A stretch of DNA of 64,000 bases, taken from positions 1,426,001 to 1,490,000 of the forward strand of contig NZ_CP178208.1 of the NCBI RefSeq assembly GCF_047219225.1, given 5' to 3'. Each line of letters opens with the position of its first letter. Within the stretch, counting starts at the first letter, position 1. The DNA comes from IMCC45349 sp047219225 (GTDB lineage Bacteria; Bacteroidota; Bacteroidia; Flavobacteriales; Flavobacteriaceae). Shown piece after piece: positions 1 to 8,141 of this stretch. The translations under genes and the position numbers were made by a program. The notes under the pieces were generated by a model. The model did not search any database. It had not been told where the DNA came from and saw only the letters and a list, made by a program, of their open reading frames with translations.

Positions 1-174
1 GTTTGGGAAGTGAAAAAGGCATTTATGTCTGGGCCTTTCATTAACTATGCAATTGAAGATAAAATAAACAACAGATATATTATTGCTGAAGGGTTTGTGT
101 TTGCACCATCTGTAGAAAAAAGAGATTATGTTTTTGAATTGGAGTCAATAATTAAATCCTTAAAGATTAAATAA
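1..174 (+). CDS. DUF4837 family protein, C-terminal end (partial)
   Basis: Only the last 57 codons are inside the window; the frame is open from base 1 to the TAA at 172-174. The tail reads as a compact domain ending (SGPFINYAIEDK, then AEGFVFAPS and KRDYVFELESI), which I recognise as the end of the flavobacterial DUF4837 family, usually lipoproteins of unknown function. The usual neighbours of this family, tatA, an M23 peptidase and a GH3-like gene, follow here, which supports the call. Nothing can be said about its start or signal peptide. The gene ends in a strong terminator. Confidence 0.7.
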   Translation, partial: VWEVKKAFMSGPFINYAIEDKINNRYIIAEGFVFAPSVEKRDYVFELESIIKSLKIK

Positions 175-206
175 AAAAAAGACCAACATTTGTTGGTCTT
201 TTTTTT
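173..206. terminator. Bidirectional intrinsic terminator
   Basis: A perfect 8-bp stem (181-188 with 191-198, loop TT) is flanked by an A-run on the left (173-180) and eight T on the right (199-206). It can stop the + strand DUF4837 gene and the convergent - strand tatA gene. Confidence 0.9.
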
Positions 207-221
207 ATAAAGGATATTTCA

Positions 222-404
222 CTATTCTTTGCTTTCAGAATCTAATTTATCGTCTTTACTAGCGTCTTTAAATTCTTTAATACCACTACCAAGACCTCTC
301 ATAAGTTCTGGAATTTTCTTTCCGCCAAATAACAGTAATACAACAACTACTATTAAAATAATTTGTGGCGCTCCAATTGCTAACGGTAACATATATAAAC
401 TCAT
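222..404 (-). CDS. tatA: Sec-independent translocase protein TatA/E
   Basis: This 60-residue protein has the whole TatA/E layout: one N-terminal membrane helix (about residues 9-25), the conserved Phe-Gly hinge (F26-G27), an amphipathic helix with KKIPELMRGLG, and a charged acidic/lysine tail. TatA oligomers form the pore or membrane-thinning patch through which folded twin-arginine proteins cross the inner membrane. It is transcribed alone toward the left; no tatC is in the window. A TAnnTTTG-type box lies on the minus strand at 424-431, just upstream. Confidence is high because of length, hinge and topology. Confidence 0.93.
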   Translation of the reverse strand: MSLYMLPLAIGAPQIILIVVVVLLLFGGKKIPELMRGLGSGIKEFKDASKDDKLDSESKE

Positions 405-423
405 GTATTTTTCTTTTATAATG

Positions 424-431
424 CAAAGTTA
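424..431 (-). promoter_or_regulatory. Candidate -7 box for tatA
   Basis: Read on the minus strand this is TAACTTTG, matching the Bacteroidota -7 consensus TAnnTTTG, 20 bases before the tatA start. I could not find a TTG at the expected -33 distance, so the call is tentative. Confidence 0.4.
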
Positions 432-521
432 ATAATTATACTTTAAAAAAGCGTGATTATAACTAACTTTAGTATATTGTCAAAGCGCAAAACATTTAAA
501 ATTATTTAATTTTGTGTATCT

Positions 522-1391
522 ATGAATACAAATAAGAAGGGTAAAAAAAAATTAGCTAGGAAATTACTGCATAAGTATCGCTTGGTTATCCTTAATGAAG
601 ATACATTTGAAGAGCGTTTTGCGGTTAAGTTAACACGCTTAAATGTGTTTGTTATTTTGTCGCTATCTACAATTATTTTAATAGCGTTAACAACTATTTT
701 AATAGCATTTACACCTTTAAGAGAATATATTCCTGGATATTCTTCAACTGCTTTAAAAAAACAAGCTATAGAGTTAAGTAAGAAAACAGACTCTTTGCAA
801 CAAGTAATTACTATTAATGAACAATATTTTGCATCTATAAAACGAGTTTTAGAAGGAGATGTAAATACTGTAATTTTTAATAAAGACTCCATTATTAAAG
901 CTGCTGAACTGGATGTAAGCGAAATAAACTTAAACCCTTCTAGGGAAGATTCTTTATTAAGAGAAAAAGTAGATAAGGAAGATAAATACAATTTGTTTGA
1001 ATCGGCAACAGCAGCATCAAACTTTGTTCTTTTTCCTCCAGTCACAGGAACCATTAGTCAATTATATAATGCTGAAGAAAAGCATTATGCAGTAGACATT
1101 GTTGTAGCAAAAGACACACCAATAAAAGCAACAGCAGACGGAACAGTAGTGTTAGCTGAATGGACAACACAAACAGGATATGTTATTATTTTAGATCATG
1201 GTAATGGATTACTTTCAGCATATAAACACAATGCTTCCTTAACCAAAACACAAGGAGACTTAGTTAAAACAGGTGAAGTAATTGCTATATCAGGTAACAC
1301 AGGCGAATTAACTTCGGGACCACACTTACATTTTGAATTATGGAAGGATGGTTACCCAATTAATCCAAGCACGTTTATTGACTTTGAATAA
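522..1391 (+). CDS. M23 family metallopeptidase (LytM-type, catalytically intact)
   Basis: A 289-residue envelope peptidase. Residues 1-40 are basic and cytosolic, about 43-64 form one membrane helix, about 75-170 are a periplasmic helical spacer, and 172-289 the LytM/M23 domain. The zinc ligands are visible: H188 and D192 in an H-x3-D motif, and H268-x-H270 in HLHFELW. It should cleave peptidoglycan cross-links at the cell envelope. A TAATTTTG box at 507-514 sits almost against the ATG, so either the message has nearly no leader or this box is not used. The GH3-like gene follows after 3 bases, so the two are probably co-transcribed. Confidence 0.93.
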   Translation: MNTNKKGKKKLARKLLHKYRLVILNEDTFEERFAVKLTRLNVFVILSLSTIILIALTTILIAFTPLREYIPGYSSTALKKQAIELSKKTDSLQQVITINEQYFASIKRVLEGDVNTVIFNKDSIIKAAELDVSEINLNPSREDSLLREKVDKEDKYNLFESATAASNFVLFPPVTGTISQLYNAEEKHYAVDIVVAKDTPIKATADGTVVLAEWTTQTGYVIILDHGNGLLSAYKHNASLTKTQGDLVKTGEVIAISGNTGELTSGPHLHFELWKDGYPINPSTFIDFE

Positions 1392-1394
1392 ATA

Positions 1395-2912
1395 ATGAAG
1401 ATAGGAAGATCAACATCGTTAAAAGAATTATTAGCAAAACCGTTTGCTAAACATATTAGAAAGAAAGTAAATAAATGGGCTTTAAACCCTATAAAAACAC
1501 AAGATGATGTTTTTAAGAGTTTAATTTCCCAAGCTGCATCAACACAATTTGGAAAAGACCATGATTTTATAAGTATAAACACTTATGAAGACTTTGTAAA
1601 ACGAGTTCCTGTAAGAGATTACGAAGCATTAAAACCATATGTTGAAAAAGTTGTAGAAGGTCAAGAAAATACTCTATGGACAGGGAAACCAATTTATTTT
1701 GCAAAAACATCAGGAACTACTTCAGGAGCAAAATATATTCCAATTACTAAAGAAAGTATGCCTTATCATATTGAGGCAGCTAGAAATGCTATTTTGCTTT
1801 ATGTAGCAGAAACAGGAAACGCAAAATTTGTAAACGGGAAAATGATTTTCCTTCAAGGAAGTCCAATATTAGAGAAGAATAATGGAATTCAATTAGGGCG
1901 ACTCTCAGGAATTGTAGCACATTATGTTCCAAAATATCTTCAAAAAAACAGAATGCCCTCATGGGAAACAAATTGCATAGAAGATTGGGAAACAAAAGTT
2001 AATGCTATAGTTGACGAAACTCTTCCGGAAAACATGACAATTATTAGCGGCATTCCTTCTTGGGTACAAATGTATTTTGAAAAACTGCAAGAGCGCACAG
2101 GAAAGAAAATAGGAGACGTTTTTAAAAACTTCGAGCTTTTTATTTTTGGAGGAGTTAACTATGAACCCTATAAAGCTAAATTTGAAAAATTAATTGGCAG
2201 AAAAGTAGACAGCATTGAGTTGTATCCTGCAAGTGAAGGTTTTTTTGCTTTTCAAGATAAGCAAGATGAGAGGGGAATGTTACTTCAATTAAATTCTGGA
2301 ATGTTTTATGAGTTTATTAAAGCTGATGAGTTTTTTGAAGACAACCCAAAAAGGATTTCAATAAAAGATGTAGAGATAGGCGTAAATTATGTTATGATAA
2401 TTTCAACTAATGCAGGTTTATGGGCTTATAATGTTGGTGATACAGTAGAATTTACATCTATTAACCCTTATAGAGTTATTGTTAGTGGTCGTATAAAGCA
2501 TTTTATTTCAGCATTTGGAGAACACGTTATTGGGAAAGAAGTCGAACAGGCAATGTTAGAGGCTACAAAAGGCACAAGTATTAGTGTAAGTGAGTTTACG
2601 GTAGCGCCACAAATAAATCCAGAAAATGGATTGCCTTATCACGAATGGTTTATAGAGTTTGAAAACCCACCAGAAAATATTGATAAGTTAGCTTTAAAGA
2701 TTGATGAATCTTTACAACAGCAAAACAGTTATTATTTTGACTTAATTAAGGGTAAAGTACTCCAAACTTTAAAGATAACTTGCGTTAAAAAAGATGGGTT
2801 TAAAAACTATATGAAGTCTATAGGAAAGTTAGGGGGTCAAAACAAAATCCCAAGGCTTTCTAATGATAGAAAAATAGCCAATGCGCTATATGATGCTAAT
2901 TTTGTTAATTAG
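1395..2912 (+). CDS. GH3 auxin-responsive promoter family protein (acyl-adenylate enzyme)
   Basis: A 505-residue member of the GH3 branch of adenylate-forming enzymes. The ATP-binding motif TSGTTSGAK lies at residues 105-113, and YPASEGFFAFQ in mid-protein fits the second nucleotide-binding motif. Plant GH3 enzymes join amino acids to auxin or jasmonate through an acyl-AMP, but the substrate of the bacterial homologues is unknown and I do not infer one. Length is normal for the family. It starts 3 bases after the M23 gene, so it is probably translated from the same message; the pairing is common in flavobacteria. Confidence 0.9.
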   Translation: MKIGRSTSLKELLAKPFAKHIRKKVNKWALNPIKTQDDVFKSLISQAASTQFGKDHDFISINTYEDFVKRVPVRDYEALKPYVEKVVEGQENTLWTGKPIYFAKTSGTTSGAKYIPITKESMPYHIEAARNAILLYVAETGNAKFVNGKMIFLQGSPILEKNNGIQLGRLSGIVAHYVPKYLQKNRMPSWETNCIEDWETKVNAIVDETLPENMTIISGIPSWVQMYFEKLQERTGKKIGDVFKNFELFIFGGVNYEPYKAKFEKLIGRKVDSIELYPASEGFFAFQDKQDERGMLLQLNSGMFYEFIKADEFFEDNPKRISIKDVEIGVNYVMIISTNAGLWAYNVGDTVEFTSINPYRVIVSGRIKHFISAFGEHVIGKEVEQAMLEATKGTSISVSEFTVAPQINPENGLPYHEWFIEFENPPENIDKLALKIDESLQQQNSYYFDLIKGKVLQTLKITCVKKDGFKNYMKSIGKLGGQNKIPRLSNDRKIANALYDANFVN

Positions 2913-2914
2913 TG

Positions 2915-2922
2915 TATCTTTG
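2915..2922 (+). promoter_or_regulatory. Candidate -7 box before the DUF6909 gene
   Basis: TATCTTTG fits TAnnTTTG and lies 17 bases before the ATG at 2940, directly after the GH3 stop. No TTG is found at a good -33 distance. Confidence 0.4.
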
Positions 2923-2939
2923 TACGTTAAAGAAGGATT

Positions 2940-4631
2940 ATGAAAAAGAAACATTTAGGAAGAACAAGAGCGCAAGAAAGTACAAATGCTATAGAGCGCA
3001 TGTACATAACAATGCGCCATTTATTTAATAGAGGTTTTTACAAGCCAATGGGAGTTTCAGGTGAAACTTTACGAGAAGGGTTGTTATTACTTAGACCAGA
3101 AATTTATGGTTCAATCGCAGAAGAAAAGGCAGAATTGGACGGTTTACTTTATGTAGTTGACAGGTTACCAATAGGAATTGAAGAATGTAGGTTTATCAAC
3201 CTTACTAGTGATGAAGGTTTTGGAGACTCACATTTTGAGGCTATAATTCCATCAAAAAGAAGAAGGAATTGTTATCGTATTGATAGCGAGCAAATGAACA
3301 TTGAAATTACTAGAGGGCGTTCTGAGATTTACGATATACTAACACATTTAACTTTTTTATTTGTTGAGTCTCATAAAATTAGTAGACGTGTTCTTATTAA
3401 TGATAAAGGAGCTACAACTAGAGATTGGACTAAGCTTGAAAAAGCGGTGTTATCTAATAAAAAACTTACCCAAAAAGAACGAGAAATAGCAATTACACAT
3501 ACTGGAAACATTTTGGGTAGAACTTTCGAAGAAATAGTTTCTGTGTATAAGGATTTTGCAACTAAAGAAAGACCAGAACGCTTTTTACATCTTATATATT
3601 GGCTAGGGAAATTGGCTTTAGAGGAAATGGTTAAAAACACTAAAAGAACAGTAACTTTTAGTCCAGTATTAAGAGAGCGTTTAGGGCATCATATTCATGG
3701 CGAAGAATGGGCAACAACCATAAAAGAGACATTAAAATCTAATGATTTATTAGATAGACCAATTCATATTATAAGTGCTAACCTTCATAGTGTTATGAAT
3801 ACTTTTCATACACCAAAAGCATTAAAAACTTTAGTTGCTAAAAAGGATATTTTTGATGTATATGAAGATATCAGTAAAGAACAAAACGAAAACTTACGCA
3901 ATAAAATATCTCAATTGGCGTTGCAAGAAGGAATGATTTATCTAAAAGATAAATCAGGAACCAACATTAATGTCCAAATTTTTGACTCATCTAAGATAGA
4001 TTTTTCAAAAACAGATTTAAACATTAACAAAAAAGAAAAGGATTCAGAAAATCCAATTATATTCGTCATGGATTATGCTTTTGGAGAACAAGCTTATGAA
4101 ACCATAGATGAATTGCTTAAACCATTTGGAAAAGGTGATGATAAAATACACCTAGATGTAAGGTCTATTTCAATAATGGGTAAAGCTGGTATTTTAGAAG
4201 GAGGAAAAGGAGATATTATGATACCTTCAGCCCATATTTTTGAAGGAACAGCAGATAATTACCCTTTTGAGAATGAATTAAAAATGGAAGACTTAAAAGG
4301 TAATGGAGTAGATGTTTACGAAGGGTCAATGGTAACTGTATTAGGAACCTCACTTCAAAATAAAGAAATTTTGAAGTTTTTCCATGATTCAACATGGAAT
4401 GTTATTGGTTTAGAAATGGAAGGTGCGCATTATCAAAAAGCAATACAAGCAGCTTCCAAGGTGAGAAAAAGCATTAATCCAGATGTCAAAGTTAGATATG
4501 CATATTATGCTAGTGATAATCCATTAGAAACAGGGAGTACATTGGCTTCAGGTGGTTTAGGAACAAGTGGTGTAAGACCAACATATTTAATAACAAGAAA
4601 AATTTTAGAACAAATATTTAACCAATCATAA
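2940..4631 (+). CDS. DUF6909 family protein with nucleosidase/phosphorylase-like C-terminal domain
   Basis: A 563-residue soluble protein. The first ~360 residues are helical and charged and I cannot assign a fold. The last ~190 resemble the purine/MTA nucleosidase (PNP/UDP) superfamily: the Gly-rich region SIMGKAGILEGGKGDIMIPS, and GLEMEGAHY at about 490-498, which resembles the ME-D/E substrate-binding motif of that family. I believe this is the Bacteroidota DUF6909 family. A nucleoside- or AMP-cleaving activity is an inference from the fold only. It runs 1 base short of the next gene and probably shares its message, but its function need not relate to polysaccharide. Confidence 0.7.
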   Translation: MKKKHLGRTRAQESTNAIERMYITMRHLFNRGFYKPMGVSGETLREGLLLLRPEIYGSIAEEKAELDGLLYVVDRLPIGIEECRFINLTSDEGFGDSHFEAIIPSKRRRNCYRIDSEQMNIEITRGRSEIYDILTHLTFLFVESHKISRRVLINDKGATTRDWTKLEKAVLSNKKLTQKEREIAITHTGNILGRTFEEIVSVYKDFATKERPERFLHLIYWLGKLALEEMVKNTKRTVTFSPVLRERLGHHIHGEEWATTIKETLKSNDLLDRPIHIISANLHSVMNTFHTPKALKTLVAKKDIFDVYEDISKEQNENLRNKISQLALQEGMIYLKDKSGTNINVQIFDSSKIDFSKTDLNINKKEKDSENPIIFVMDYAFGEQAYETIDELLKPFGKGDDKIHLDVRSISIMGKAGILEGGKGDIMIPSAHIFEGTADNYPFENELKMEDLKGNGVDVYEGSMVTVLGTSLQNKEILKFFHDSTWNVIGLEMEGAHYQKAIQAASKVRKSINPDVKVRYAYYASDNPLETGSTLASGGLGTSGVRPTYLITRKILEQIFNQS

Positions 4632-4632
4632 C

Positions 4633-5679
4633 ATGAGCGAAAACTCAAATAACAACCCTGAGGAAATAGACTTAGGACAACTATTTAATGCTATAGGAAG
4701 ATTTTTTGATAGAATTATAGGATATATAAGTTCTTTTGTAAAATTGATTTTTTCTGCAATTATTTATTCCATTAAAGCTATTATTGTTAACATAAAAATT
4801 ATTGCAATTGTTATGGTATTAGCTGGAGTTTTGGGTTATGCTTTAGAAAAAAGTAAAACACCAAAATATGACTCAGAAATGTTGGTAAAAACCTATTTTG
4901 AGGCTAAATACCAATTAGTAACCAATATCAATTATTTTAATGCGCTTTTGGCTGATGAAGAGCATGATATGCTATCAGATATTTTTCAAATAGATAAAGA
5001 ATCTGCTGAGAGTTTAATAGAATTTGAAATTTCTCCAGGACCAGAAACAGAAAACGATCGTATATTACAGTATGATAGTTTTGTAAAATCAATAGATAGT
5101 ATTCGAGCTCAAGAAATATCATTTGACGATTTTATAGAAAACAGAGATATACATTCTGGAAACTTATTTATAATAAAAGTTTTATCAACAAAAAAAGACG
5201 TGTTTAGAAACTTAGAAGAAGGTTTAAACTCTTCTTTTAACAATGCATATTCTATTAAAAAAATGCAAAAAAGAGATTCGATGATTTCTATTAAGAAAGA
5301 AAACTTAGAAGCTCAAATAGAAGAGATTAAACAGCTTCAAAAAGTTTATATTGATGTAATTGAGGAAGAATCACAATCAACAAAAACATCAATTAGTCTG
5401 GGAGAAGGTTTCCCTTTACAGCAGGAAAAATCAGAAACAAAAGAATATCAGTTATTAAATCAGGAAATTAAACTGAGAAATGAGTTAAGAGCTTTAGATG
5501 AGCAAAAAATTGAAGAAAATGTGTTTTTTGATGTGATATCTAGTTTTCAATCTATAGGAAATAAATCAGAAACAATATTTGATAGATATTCGCTAATACT
5601 TCCTCTTATAGCTTTTGTGTTATTAGTGTTGGGATATTTAACTAAAAAAGTAGTTAAATTCACGTTAAGTTATGAATAA
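4633..5679 (+). CDS. Wzz-like polysaccharide co-polymerase (chain-length regulator)
   Basis: A 348-residue membrane protein with two-helix topology: a cytosolic N-terminus, amphipathic segments at about 15-45, membrane helix 1 at about 53-70, a large periplasmic part with long coiled-coil stretches (about 200-290), and membrane helix 2 at about 320-338 with a short basic tail. That is the PCP-1 (Wzz) plan; there is no tyrosine-kinase domain. The primary sequence shows no strong motif, so the call rests on topology and on its place right before rfbB, whose start overlaps its last 8 bases. It would set glycan length together with Wzy. Confidence 0.65.
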   Translation: MSENSNNNPEEIDLGQLFNAIGRFFDRIIGYISSFVKLIFSAIIYSIKAIIVNIKIIAIVMVLAGVLGYALEKSKTPKYDSEMLVKTYFEAKYQLVTNINYFNALLADEEHDMLSDIFQIDKESAESLIEFEISPGPETENDRILQYDSFVKSIDSIRAQEISFDDFIENRDIHSGNLFIIKVLSTKKDVFRNLEEGLNSSFNNAYSIKKMQKRDSMISIKKENLEAQIEEIKQLQKVYIDVIEEESQSTKTSISLGEGFPLQQEKSETKEYQLLNQEIKLRNELRALDEQKIEENVFFDVISSFQSIGNKSETIFDRYSLILPLIAFVLLVLGYLTKKVVKFTLSYE

Positions 5680-6721
5680 AAAAATTTTAATTACTGGAGG
5701 TGCTGGTTTTATTGGTTCTCATGTTATAAGGTTGTTTGTTAATAAGTATAAAGATTATAAAATCTATAATTTAGACGCTTTAACCTATGCAGGAAATTTA
5801 GAGAATTTAAAAGATATAGAGGATAGCCCAAATTACACTTTTATAAAAGGAGATATTACAGATGAAAATTTTATTCATTCAATTTTTGAAGAATATGAAT
5901 TTGAAAATGTTATTCACTTGGCAGCAGAGTCTCATGTAGACAGATCTATTAAAGATCCTTTGGCATTTGTTAAGACAAATGTATTAGGAACTATGAACTT
6001 ATTGAATGCGTTTAAACTTTGTTGGAAAGATAATTTTGAAGGAAAACGTTTTTATCATATAAGTACAGATGAGGTTTATGGAACATTAGGAGAAACAGGT
6101 TTATTTACTGAAAAAACTTCATACGATCCAAACTCACCTTATTCAGCTTCAAAAGCAAGTTCTGATCATTTTGTTAGAGCCTATGGTGAAACTTATAATT
6201 TACCATATGTGATATCTAATTGTTCTAACAATTACGGTCCTAATCAGTTTCCTGAAAAATTAATTCCTTTATTTATTAATAATATAATAAACAACAAACC
6301 TTTGCCTGTTTATGGTGATGGAAACTACACAAGAGATTGGCTATATGTTATTGATCATGCTGTGGCTATTGATTTAATTTTTCATCAAGGAATTAATACA
6401 GAAACATATAACATAGGAGGCTTTAATGAATGGAAAAATATTGATTTAGTGAGACTTCTTTGTCAACAGATGGATGTTAAGTTAGGAAAGGAAAAAGGAT
6501 CGTCAGAAAGACTAATAACATTTGTTAAAGATCGACCAGGACATGATTTAAGATATGCGATAGACGCCTCAAAGGTTAACAAGAAATTAGGTTGGAAACC
6601 TTCGGTTACTTTTGAAGAAGGGTTATCTAAAACTATTGATTGGTATTTAGAAAATAATGATTGGTTAAATAGTGTTACTTCTGGAGAATATCAAAGTTAT
6701 TATTTGAAACAATATAGTTAA
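5672..6721 (+). CDS. rfbB: dTDP-glucose 4,6-dehydratase
   Basis: Second step of dTDP-L-rhamnose synthesis: dTDP-glucose to dTDP-4-keto-6-deoxyglucose, NAD-dependent and cytosolic. The 349-residue short-chain dehydrogenase shows the NAD-binding GGAGFIGSH (residues 9-17), the STDEVYG motif with the active-site Thr-Asp-Glu, and Y157-x3-K161 in YSASK. Length and order match RfbB/RmlB. The ATG overlaps the end of the Wzz-like gene by 8 bases, and rfbA follows after 9 bases, so translation is probably coupled. Confidence 0.97.
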   Translation: MNKKILITGGAGFIGSHVIRLFVNKYKDYKIYNLDALTYAGNLENLKDIEDSPNYTFIKGDITDENFIHSIFEEYEFENVIHLAAESHVDRSIKDPLAFVKTNVLGTMNLLNAFKLCWKDNFEGKRFYHISTDEVYGTLGETGLFTEKTSYDPNSPYSASKASSDHFVRAYGETYNLPYVISNCSNNYGPNQFPEKLIPLFINNIINNKPLPVYGDGNYTRDWLYVIDHAVAIDLIFHQGINTETYNIGGFNEWKNIDLVRLLCQQMDVKLGKEKGSSERLITFVKDRPGHDLRYAIDASKVNKKLGWKPSVTFEEGLSKTIDWYLENNDWLNSVTSGEYQSYYLKQYS

Positions 6722-6730
6722 AACTAACAT

Positions 6731-7594
6731 ATGAAGGGGATTATATTAGCAGGAGGTTCAGGGACAAGATTACACCCATTAACCTTAGCGGTAAGTAAAC
6801 AGCTTATGCCGATTTATGACAAACCAATGATTTACTACCCGTTGTCAACATTAATGTGGTCAGGCATAAAAGAAATATTAATCATATCCACACCTCATGA
6901 TTTACCTTTGTTTAAACAGTTATTAGGAGACGGAAAGAAGTTTGGTTGTAATTTTCAATATGCCGTTCAAGAAGCTCCTAATGGACTAGCAGAAGCTTTT
7001 ATTATTGGTGCTGACTTTATTGGCTCTGACAAAGTAGCTTTAATATTAGGAGATAATATTTTCTATGGAACAGGTTTAGCGAATCTACTTCAAGCAAATA
7101 ACGATCCAGATGGTGGGATTATATATGCATATCATGTGCACGACCCAGAAAGATATGGAGTTGCTGAATTTGATAGTAAAGGAAAAGTGATTTCAATCGA
7201 AGAAAAACCAGAAAAACCAAAGTCTAATTATGCTGTTCCTGGAATTTATTTTTACGATAATTCAGTAGTTCAAATAGCTAAAAATATAAAACCTAGTCAT
7301 AGAGGTGAACTTGAAATTACCGATGTAAATAAAGAATATTTAAGACAAGATAAATTAAAAGTAAGTGTATTAGACAAAGGTACTGCTTGGTTAGATACAG
7401 GTACATTTAACTCGTTAATGCAAGCATCTCAGTTTGTTCAAGTAATAGAAGAAAGACAAGGATTAAAAATAGGAGCTATTGAAGAAGTAGCTTACCAAAT
7501 GGGATTTATTAATAAGGAGCAGTTTAAAGATTTAATCCAACCGCTTATTAAAAGTGGATATGGTAAACATTTATTGAGCATTCTAAACACATAA
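6731..7594 (+). CDS. rfbA: Glucose-1-phosphate thymidylyltransferase
   Basis: First step of dTDP-rhamnose synthesis: glucose-1-phosphate plus dTTP gives dTDP-glucose. The 287-residue nucleotidyltransferase has the signature GGSGTRLHP near residue 8, the KQLMPIYDKPMIYYPL segment, GDNIFYG (metal/substrate site) and the EEKPEKPKS motif. Length is typical of RfbA/RmlA. The start ATG is 9 bases after rfbB and rfbC follows after one base. Confidence 0.97.
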   Translation: MKGIILAGGSGTRLHPLTLAVSKQLMPIYDKPMIYYPLSTLMWSGIKEILIISTPHDLPLFKQLLGDGKKFGCNFQYAVQEAPNGLAEAFIIGADFIGSDKVALILGDNIFYGTGLANLLQANNDPDGGIIYAYHVHDPERYGVAEFDSKGKVISIEEKPEKPKSNYAVPGIYFYDNSVVQIAKNIKPSHRGELEITDVNKEYLRQDKLKVSVLDKGTAWLDTGTFNSLMQASQFVQVIEERQGLKIGAIEEVAYQMGFINKEQFKDLIQPLIKSGYGKHLLSILNT

Positions 7595-7595
7595 A

Positions 7596-8141
7596 ATGGA
7601 ATTTAAACCAACAAAATTAGAAGGCTGTTTTGTTATAGAGCCGAAGGTTTTTAAAGACGAAAGAGGTTATTTTTTTGAAAGTTACAACTTGAATACCTTT
7701 AATGATTTAAATGGAGATCAAGTTAAATTTGTACAGGATAATGAATCTTATTCTACTAAAGGTGTTTTAAGAGGGCTTCACTATCAACGAGGAAAATATG
7801 CTCAAGCTAAATTGGTTCGAGTTATTAAAGGAAAGGTTTTGGACGTGGCTGTAGATGTTAGAAAGGGCTCTAAAACATTTGGAGAGTATGTAGCTGTAGA
7901 GTTATCCGAAGAGAATAAGAAGCAACTATTTGTTCCTAGAGGGTTTGCTCATGGGTTTATAGTATTAAGTGAGACAGCAATATTCTCATATAAATGTGAT
8001 AATTTTTACAATAAAGAATCTGAAGGAGGGATTATTTATAATGATTCCCAACTTAATATTGATTGGAAATTACCTGAGAACGAATTTATCATTTCAGAAA
8101 AGGATATGGTTTTACCAAAACTTGAGCATGCCGAATTATGA
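7596..8141 (+). CDS. rfbC: dTDP-4-dehydrorhamnose 3,5-epimerase
   Basis: Third step of dTDP-L-rhamnose synthesis, inverting C3 and C5 of the keto sugar. The 181-residue cupin has the catalytic histidine H62 in VLRGLHYQ, the DVAVDVRKGSKTFG segment and FVPRGFAHGF, all standard for RfbC/RmlC. It starts one base after the rfbA stop and overlaps the next gene by 4 bases (ATGA), consistent with one operon. Confidence 0.97.
   Translation: MEFKPTKLEGCFVIEPKVFKDERGYFFESYNLNTFNDLNGDQVKFVQDNESYSTKGVLRGLHYQRGKYAQAKLVRVIKGKVLDVAVDVRKGSKTFGEYVAVELSEENKKQLFVPRGFAHGFIVLSETAIFSYKCDNFYNKESEGGIIYNDSQLNIDWKLPENEFIISEKDMVLPKLEHAEL

Noticed and set aside
506..1054. 182-residue ORF on the minus strand
   Set aside because: It is antisense to the well-supported M23 gene, has no motif, and shows the composition expected of a shadow frame.
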